A stretch of 64,000 nucleotides of DNA from Torreya grandis. Its lineage: Eukaryota; Streptophyta; Pinopsida; Cupressales; Taxaceae. Shown here in pieces: positions 57,375 through 64,000 of the stretch. The first letter of the stretch is position 1, and each line of letters begins with the position of its first letter. The position numbers were made by a program, and so were the translations under genes. Under the pieces are notes generated by a model. The model was not told where the DNA came from, did no database searches, and saw only the letters and a program-made list of their open reading frames with translations. The stretch lies in contig JARHVA010000667.1 of the NCBI GenBank assembly GCA_037957365.1, positions 2,310,001 to 2,374,000 on the forward strand, read 5' to 3'.

Positions 57375-57575
57375 TGAATTACCAACAACCTTTGCAATGA
57401 TCCATGGGTTATATCACTTGTCACCTATCACCACCTTCACGATTAGCCAAGTTGTTCCTTTGGTAAGTCCACATAAAACACAATATAAGTGGGCTATATA
57501 AGGACTGTAACAGCCATGAATTGCTTGTTCTTCCCTCTACAACATTGATACATACCTTGCAAAATTTGCACCTTG

Positions 57576-58155
57576 TCACTCTTCACAACAAGCCTCTACC
57601 GCCCCAATATAGAACAATGTATTCCTTCTTATGTCATGGCTCTTGGAGTGTGTTTTTCTATATGGCAATTGAATTACAAATGTTGAAGTCAAATTATTGA
57701 AAATAACACATACCTCAACCTTTGCCATTTTTTGTACCTTCCCACCTTGCATTCTTCCTCTAGTTACAACCATTTCATGTAACATATAACATACAACAAA
57801 TATATTGTGATGCTTACCACTTTTATGGATTGTTTGCATGCCTTTTAACATGCCCTCCACCTTGTTTTTTTTCTTGGTATGATCCTCATGAGGACCAAAA
57901 TGATGTGGGAGCATAGTAGGATGGTTATGCCACACTTTCTTGCCATGAAAGTCATTAAATTGCTTACCTCTATGTGCTGTTCCATAAATTACAGCAAGCT
58001 GGGAATGAGCATTAGCATTTGTAGTGTTGATCTTGTTTACTCATTTCTCCTTATCAATGTGCAAAATGGATTTTTCTTGGTTTTTGAAACTATCATATTG
58101 GTGTTTAAAAAACTCATCTTCCCTTTTGAAATCCCTCAGGTGTTTCCTAGCTTGG
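57576..58155 (-). pseudogene. Element E frame of unknown function (after gag)
   Basis: Reads FQARKHLRDFKREDEFFKHQ, a stop near 58039, then AHSQLAVIYGTAHRGKQF and HNHPTMLPHHFGPHEDH, ending VEACCEE. It is His- and Lys-rich with no known motif. It follows gag in another phase. Confidence 0.4.
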
Positions 58156-58381
58156 AAGGCTATCATCTTTGCCTCACCCTTCTTATCCACTCATCACACC
58201 TTCCTTGAGTCCTTGGCATGAGGGCACAACATTCTTCCCCTTGGTTAAGAGTATTTTGCTCAATTTTCTTTGGCATAGAGAATGTCTTCACGAATGGTAC
58301 ACCTTCCTTGCTTACCTTTGAATTTCCATAGCTTCCTTTATGTGATCCCTCATGAGGGTTTGTCCCACTCTTTTTTCCTTC

Positions 58382-59170
58382 TTATTGCAGGATTTTTTCT
58401 TTATTACAAGTGGCTGCCCCACTTGATCCTTCTTCCATGGTGTACTTTGAGATTACTTCTTTTGGTTCAACCACCTCTTTGTCTTGTTCTTGCAACCCTT
58501 GTTGTTTATCAAAAATTTGGACACTTTCATTTGGCTGCCCTTGAATTTCTGGTTCCTGTGGCTTAAAAAATTCAGTCATTCGCTGCCTCTTCAATAATTG
58601 AAAGCCCTTCTTTGACTTCCCCAAAGATTCCACCTTTTCAAATTGTTTGATGAGCCTTTGACCAAGTTTCTCACGAGTTTTAATGAGGTCATGCCCTTGT
58701 GACTTCCATCCTAGATGCCACCAATCATAGACAGCTCCTTCCAAGTGTTGTATGACAAATTTGAGAGCTTGCTTCTCACCTCTAGGTCTCAATTCAAGGT
58801 AGTCATTAACCTTGTTTACCCACGCTTTTATTGAAGTACTTGGATCTCCATCAAAGGTACGAAGAATAATCTTCCCAATGTTGTCATGTGTAGCTATGTG
58901 CCCATGGAGTCTTTTGCCTTGTCTCAAAGCTAGCCATTCCTTGATGCTCCTCTTTCTGTACTGAGGTGCAAGTGTCAAATATTCATCATAATTTTCCATT
59001 AGATTCCAACGAACCAAACGCTGGTCCTTCATTTCAAGGGGCTGATCCCCTTTCATATCTTTCATCATTTGAAAGAGTGTAACCATAGTTCCCATCAACC
59101 AATCCTGGGATTGAGTGATCCGTTCCAACCTAGCCCTGTCTTTGTCACTATTTGACAAATACCTTTCCAT
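58382..59170 (-). CDS. Element E gag-like protein (262 codons)
   Basis: An unbroken frame. The first ATG after the primer site gives MERYLSNSDKDRARLERI. The middle has YDEYLTLAPQYRKRSIKEW, RTFDGDPSTSIKAWVNKVND, HLEGAVYDWWHLGWKSQG and LGQRLIKQFEKVESLGK, the blocks of a retrotransposon gag (FDG, WV/I..L, LEG.A..WW). It lacks a zinc knuckle; the C-terminus is Gln/Glu-rich. Capsid role inferred. Among element genes in this window it is unusually free of breaks, though short. Confidence 0.72.
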   Translation of the reverse strand: MERYLSNSDKDRARLERITQSQDWLMGTMVTLFQMMKDMKGDQPLEMKDQRLVRWNLMENYDEYLTLAPQYRKRSIKEWLALRQGKRLHGHIATHDNIGKIILRTFDGDPSTSIKAWVNKVNDYLELRPRGEKQALKFVIQHLEGAVYDWWHLGWKSQGHDLIKTREKLGQRLIKQFEKVESLGKSKKGFQLLKRQRMTEFFKPQEPEIQGQPNESVQIFDKQQGLQEQDKEVVEPKEVISKYTMEEGSSGAATCNKEKILQ

Positions 59171-59191
59171 CCCACATTTGGCCAAGAAATT

Positions 59192-59205
59192 GGCTCTGAT
59201 ACCAC
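59192..59205 (-). other. Element E primer binding site (Met tRNA)
   Basis: Minus strand GTGGTATCAGAGCC, next to the right LTR. Confidence 0.88.
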
Positions 59206-60348
59206 TGTAATATCTCCAAATGGAATAATTAGGCATAATTGGGGTTTACCCAACAAACCCTTGAATTAAATTGCCAAACACTTGAGATTTATGCTCCACA
59301 AACCAGCTAGCCCTAGCTGGAAAATTTATAGAATACCCAAGCAAAACATGTCAAAATAACTCCACAAATAACTGAAAATTATTTGGAAAACAATGTACCT
59401 TTTTTGGACCAAAATAAATTGGTGAAATCGCTGAAAATACCCCTACCAATAATCTAATTTTTATGTGAAAGTATAGTTGCATTTGTGAAGCACTAAACAC
59501 CACAAAAACATCCGCAAGTGGTTTGGCTAAGTTGCAAAATATTTTAGTAATTTTTTGAATGTTTTTAGGGCATTGAATGGCCCTCAAACCCCTGCAAAAC
59601 CGCTCAAACACAAATCGCCCTAGTTGGATAAATTAAATAAAATACTACCAAACCCTAGAAGAGGGTTTCTCTTGCATGCCACCCTTCAGAAGGGGTCTCC
59701 AAGCTCCCCAAACAATTCGACTCACTTGAAAAGCTTATACAAATAGCTCTTTGAATCAATTCTTTAATTTTAGCTCTCAATAATTTATTATTTACTTCAA
59801 TCAGTTGAAATTTTAAAAATTTGTATCCTCTATAATATTTGGAATTTCAATACAAATGTTAGCTCAAGATGATCACAAAAATAGTAGCTTTCAAGCAAAA
59901 TTAGAATCAGAATTCTCTCTATGGGAAGTCCCTCAAAAGTAGTTTCGAAGCTACAAAAATCCTAGTTATAGTTTTAGATTCTTCCAAAATCAACAAAACT
60001 CTTCAAAGCAAGTTCGCCCGCTTTTTTGACCTACAAATCATCAATTTTCAGCTCTTCGAAGGCTTTGCAATAATTTTTTGATGAAAGTGGTGTCCAAAAA
60101 CACCGTTGTAGATCCACTTGCATATAACTATACAAAATTGAAGTGGAATTACAGCCCCTGAATAAAGTTGCCCTGGCAGAAGAATGGAGCTTTTCATTCC
60201 CAAACTCCTTAGTGCACTTGAAGGTTTTTGTCATCAAATCACTTGTTCAAGCTTTACATATTTGCACAAGAATTCAATATTTCAAAATAGCACAACCTTT
60301 CAAATAAATCCTCAATTGCTTATTATAATCATCCTCAAGGGTGGTGCC
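59206..60348 (-). mobile_element. Element E 5' LTR, inner part
   Basis: TGTAATATCTCC onward; matches 54295-55430. It continues at 62554 after the solo LTR and ends ACATTACA at 62839. Total 1429 bp against 1415 bp of the other LTR. Confidence 0.9.
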
Positions 60349-62548
60349 TGTTGACCATTTTTGGTCCAACAAGGCAAAAATTGGTCCCCTTCTTTCCCTG
60401 TTGTCCTGAGCCAGTTCATTTTTTGATTTTGCACAAGTCTGGAATTTATACGGACTCTGCAGGGCTTTTCTATGGAGTCTGCAGGGCTTTTTTACGGACT
60501 CTACAGGGTTTTCTACAGACTCTGCAGGACATCTTTCGACAGATGAACCAGTTCAAAGAGTGCAAGGTTTTACAAAGCTTCTTCGACTCTTGTCAGAAGA
60601 AATTTACTTGGTTCAACGGCAAGCTTGGTTCAATGCCTTGGTTCAAAGGAACCATTCAAGTGCCCTTGCGGAGGGCAGTTTCGGACCCAAGTGCCCTTGC
60701 AGAGGGCAAAGAACACTCAAAAAAGGACCGAAAAGTGAACAAGGCCGAAAAGGTAAGTTTTTTTCAGAGTTTTTGTTTAAGGCAAATGACGAGAATTTCT
60801 TCGGGCAAAATGTCCGAAGGAATTCTTTTGGACATTTTGTCCGAAGAAATTATTCAGAACAAAATCCCGCGAAATGAAAAGACCGAGGCAAAAGCAAAGA
60901 AGCGATTTCTTTCGGACTTTTGTTCGAATAAATTCGGAGGAAGGCCGCAGGAGGAAAACCCGAAGAGATTCTGAAGGCCAAAAGTGAGCGAGGCAATTCT
61001 TGCGGACATTTTGTCTGCAGGAAAATAGCCGAAGAGAAAAGGCCGCCGAAGGATCCCGAAGGACAGGTGCCCTTGCGGGGGACTCTCGGCTGCCGAAAGA
61101 AAGACACTTCTCCAAAGCCAAAGGGACACCTTCCCTTCGGGAGGGTCCAAAGCAAAAGCCCGAAGGAAAGAGAGCAACAAGAAGCCGAAGCAAAGGAAAA
61201 AAGGCCGAAAGAATTTCAAGGGGTGACGGGCCCGAAGACGTCAAAATCAAGCACAGCGAACTAGTCGTTGGAAGTTCAAATGCCCAGTGACGGGTGCGCA
61301 AACGTCAAGTTTAATGTGGTGAAATAGCCGTTGATTTTGAAAAAAACTTAAGGACAGGCCGTGAGTGAACTCAACAACCTGTCGAGAAGATAGCCCTCGA
61401 GGGCCAAAGGAGACAAAGAAGACAAAACCAGGAAGAGACAAAGTGCAGAAACAGACAAAACAGCCCAGGTGGCAAAGGGGAAGGAGTTACTCCAGCGGTT
61501 GGAACAGTGCCTGCCAAGTGGTCATCAAGGGGCGTGAACAGTGAATGACTCGCCCTGTTTTCTCCATTTTGCATTTATGAGTAGACAAACCGTGTGAATA
61601 TCTAAAGGGAGTAGTCTTGTTGCAGAAAAAGAGGCGCAACCCGTGCCTTAACATTAATGTTTGAACGCCCAAGTCAAGACCGGCGATTCCACAGCAGGTT
61701 TCTAGCAGGCCTCTTCTAGAAGGATGATATCAGCGATAGCGACTTCCTCTTCCCGATGCTCTCAACGCACATGAGCCAACTTGCAAAAAGGCGCCAAAGT
61801 CTTTTCCAAAGGGGCGCCTTTACTTCTCTCTCTATATATTGTAAACTTCTCATTTGAGGAGATATCTCTTAGCCCGTAAGGCAAAGCTCTGCCCAAAAAT
61901 CTTTGAGTTTGTAAGGCAGAACTCTGCCGGATTTTACCTTGAATCAAGACTTAGCAATTTTTACCTCCATTTGAACTTGCACTCACGCATATGTCTGTCT
62001 TCTTTTTGTGTTAAGTCATTTCCTTTTATGCTTTCACAGAACGATTCCAACATGTCTAGTGCATTGTGAAGTTTCTTCTTCTGCAGGTCTGCCAGAAGTG
62101 TCTACAGCAGGAATATAGGTGCATGTGAACAGATTGCCACAGTGTGTCTCAAAACACCTTTGATAGTTCTTCCTCCCTGTATCTCTATGGACCCCTGACT
62201 CACTGATGTAGAAGAGTTTCCCATATCAGATGAAGTGTATGCCAGCTTCTTCTTTGTGAAAAGCGTATGTCTGAGCTAAGTAGATCAACTTGTTTGGTGT
62301 ATCACCTTTTAGTTTAGGTTTAGGTTCTGTTTTCAGCATCCTTCTCCCTTTTCAACCCCCCTTTTTTTATTTATTTGTTCGCAGTAGGAAATTCAGGACC
62401 TAAAAGATACATCAAAGGGAGCTAGCCCTTATCTAGAGACTCTCCCCCTAGTTTTGCCAGGCCCACAGGCAAGAGGGGAGTTTCTATTTTGATGCGTGGA
62501 AGACAAGAGCTCAGCCACCTGTCAAGGGTGCAATCCGCCGCATCAACA
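60349..62548 (+). mobile_element. Second solo LTR of the D family, in element E's LTR
   Basis: 2200 bp, TGTTGACCATTTTTGG to CATCAACA, with perfect duplications GTGCC at 60344-60348 and 62549-62553. Orientation is opposite to D. A TATATATT box at 61833-61840, CTGCAG repeats at 60440-60535 and CCGAAGGAATT motifs near 60815-60850 correspond to those in D. No internal part is left. Confidence 0.95.
61833..61840 (+). promoter_or_regulatory. TATA-like box of second solo LTR
   Basis: TATATATT after a CT-rich stretch; conserved position in all D-family LTRs. Confidence 0.5.
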
Positions 62549-62553
62549 GTGCC

Positions 62554-62839
62554 CAAGTTGAAAGGATGTGTCTTTTGAAACATAAGCAACTTTACCTTTT
62601 CAAATTTCCTTTTTGAGGGGTTAGGCTCTCATGACCCTTAAAGGTCCCCTGCTTAAGTGAGAATTAGATCAAAAAATATTTTTTACATAACTAAAAATTA
62701 GAATACTTAAGTACTTTTCATTTTTTTCTCTTTGAATAGCCCCCTCATAGTTCCCTTTTCTTTCTTTACCTTCGCTTTGTGGGAACAAAACCAAGCTAAG
62801 AGTCCATAAGCAAGTTATGCCAAAAAGCGGAACATTACA
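62554..62839 (-). mobile_element. Element E 5' LTR, outer part
   Basis: Resumes the LTR after the solo insertion (CAAGTTGAAAGGATG) and ends at GCGGAACATTACA. Confidence 0.88.
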
Positions 62840-62844
62840 AATCA

Positions 62845-63157
62845 CCATCCCTTGTACTACTAAGATACCAAAGCTTAGTCTCACTTTGGAAAAGTATGTG
62901 GTTGAAGATGATTTTTATGTGGTTGGCAAAGGGGAGACCAATATGGTCCTTGGTATTCAGTGGTCCTTGGTATTCAGTGGTTACACTCACTTGGTGAGTG
63001 CACTCAAAACTATCAAACCATGGAGTTTAAATTCAAGGTAGCAGTTAATGAGATTGTTTTGCATGGTTTGAGTGATAGAGAGGCCCCTTCTGCAAATAGT
63101 ATTTTGGAAGGATGTTTCATGAGTATGAGGAAGATGGAAAAGAAGGCTGCCACATAA
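62845..63157 (+). pseudogene. Element F protease, second part
   Basis: Continues from 54294: ITIPCTTKIPKLSLTLEKY, VEDDFYVVGKGETNMVLGIQW, LHSLGE (after a short duplication of TGGTCCTTGGTATTCAG) and LHGLSDREAPSANSIL. It corresponds to element A protease with DDFYVVNIGDTDAVLGIQW. The small tandem duplication at 62943-62980 shifts the frame. Coding then changes to unfamiliar sequence without a reverse transcriptase. Confidence 0.82.
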
Positions 63158-63412
63158 AAGAGAAAAAATTGGCACTTTCAAGGCATGCTACAGCCCATGT
63201 TGAGGAAATTTTGTACCAAGGTACATTCTGAAATGTCACACAAGAAAATCTGATTTTGAAGGGAAAGAACAACAGATGTGGAGGGCCAAAAGTCTGATTT
63301 TTTGGGTAAATTTCAGCCAAAGCTATATTCTGAAAATGTTCATAAAGAAGCACGTTTTTGGCTTAATCAAGCATGAGAGGTACAATTCTATATTGGGTGT
63401 TGGTGGAGGATT

Positions 63413-63834
63413 TTGTTAAATCAAATCAATATTCTTCCTATGCATAAAGGAAGTGATAGAAAGAAGTCAAAAGGGAATGGCATACCACATGTTATAAGGC
63501 ACACTCAAGGGAAGTTGCATCTCTGTACCATTTGCACTCAAGGTATGTTTTATGATGAGATCATAGTTACTTATGAGTTTTGGGAACATCTTGTGTGGGT
63601 ACATTAATCACCATGAGAGACTAAAAAAGCAAACAAGCAATGCATGTTTTATTTCTTTGGGGTTATGGGGAGTCCTTGGGAGATGATCATGACATTTTGA
63701 GCCCATGGGGGCAGCCACTAAGATACATGTTCAGCAAGTTGGGAGTTTAAGTTGGAGCTTCTTTTCCATGGAAAGCCATTTTAGTGGGTAAGTGCATTAT
63801 GAAGAATGTGGGGATAGCCCAATGGCTTTTGCAA
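63413..63834 (+). pseudogene. Element F tail, unknown function, shared with E
   Basis: HVIRHTQGKLHLCTICTQGM and FYDEIIVT are readable, then a frame break; later pieces match the tail of element E (55754-56092). There is no known motif. Confidence 0.55.
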
Positions 63835-63868
63835 TTGCTTGAGGACAAGCAATTTTGGTGGGTAGAAC
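63835..63868 (+). other. Element F stem-loop and purine tract
   Basis: TTGCTTGAGGACAAGCAA at 63835-63852, then TTTTGGTGGGTAGAAC before the LTR. Confidence 0.6.
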
Positions 63869-64000
63869 TATAATGTCCCTTTTTTTGGCTTAGCTTGCTT
63901 ATGGACCCTTAGCTTTGTTTGTTCCCACAAGGCTAAGGGAAAGAAGGAGAAGGGAACGTTGAGGGGGCTATCCTATGAGCAAAAAGGTGAAAAGTACTTA
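63869..64000 (+). mobile_element. Element F 3' LTR (partial, window edge)
   Basis: TATAATGTCCC, then GGCTTAGCTTGCTTATGGACC, matching 50831-50960. The initial TG is mutated to TA. It is cut by the window end. Confidence 0.85.

Larger units (their letters stand above)
54295..62839 (-). mobile_element. Element E: LTR element with gag and a novel tail, inserted in F
   Basis: LTRs 54295-55709 and 59206-60348 plus 62554-62839. The second is split by a solo LTR. Flanking bases ATTCA (54290-54294) and AATCA (62840-62844) fit a 5-bp duplication with one change. It lies in element F's protease, whose reading resumes after it. Minus strand order: Met primer site, gag, three frames of unknown function, purine tract. 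There is no protease, reverse transcriptase or integrase. About 6.3 kb without the solo LTR. Confidence 0.92.
50831..64000 (+). mobile_element. Element F: Ty3-type element with gag and protease only (right end outside window)
   Basis: 5' LTR 50831-52658, Met-type primer site, gag, protease split by element E, then a tail without reverse transcriptase or integrase, and the start of the 3' LTR (63869-64000). The left flank is TTGAT (50826-50830); the right duplication lies outside. Its tail (63413-63868) is shared with element E. Many stops mark it as old. Confidence 0.88.

Overview
This window looks like plant nuclear DNA made almost entirely of nested LTR retrotransposons. I found no intact host gene, no rRNA or tRNA gene and no CRISPR array. 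The element types (Ty3/gypsy chromoviruses with an integrase chromodomain, a Tat-lineage Ty3 element with a second RNase H, and a Ty1/copia element with two gag zinc knuckles), initiator-tRNA-Met primer sites and long LTRs of 0.8-2.8 kb indicate a seed plant with a large genome. A gymnosperm is my guess; the sequence alone does not prove it. Names A-J below are mine.

Layout, left to right. Element B (1-16556, minus strand) is a chromovirus whose left LTR is cut by the window edge. It is interrupted by a solo LTR (2599-5394, duplication ACAAG) and by a Ty1/copia element (6550-13548, duplication AAATG). B sits inside element C (16557 to about 25005, plus strand), a decayed Tat-like Ty3 element whose coding order is protease, archaeal-type RNase H, reverse transcriptase, classical RNase H, integrase. 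C's 3' LTR is interrupted by element D (25006-40298, minus strand, duplication CTCAC). D is non-autonomous and carries one long frame of unknown function. D's own right LTR is interrupted by chromovirus A (31569-39871, minus strand, duplication CCTCC; two 1727-bp LTRs). C seems to lie in the gag of element H, whose right LTR is 40639-41866. H sits next to a retroelement fragment J that carries a piece resembling a plant nuclear-lamina coiled-coil gene (CRWN/NMCP1).

Element G (42459-49912, plus strand, duplication TGGGC) has LTRs related to A's but, in place of gag-pol, a single frame of about 1,200 codons broken by two TAG codons. G interrupts a rearranged LTR (I). I carries an inverted copy of part of the next LTR, giving an inverted repeat of about 0.7 kb per arm. 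Element F (50831 to beyond 64000, plus strand) has gag and protease but no reverse transcriptase or integrase. Element E (54295-62839, minus strand) is inserted in F's protease and is itself interrupted by a second solo LTR (60349-62548, duplication GTGCC).

How the parts relate. Chromovirus A and Tat-like C are the only elements here that encode most of the machinery needed to mobilise relatives, and both copies are broken. G shares LTR type, primer site and 3' end with A. D shares LTR and 3'-end features with C. E and F share a third LTR type and a common 3' coding tail. The window therefore shows coding elements beside non-autonomous relatives that carry long unrecognised frames. These frames, the position of the extra RNase H in C, and a stem-loop conserved next to the polypurine tract of A, B, E, F and G are the observations I consider most worth following.
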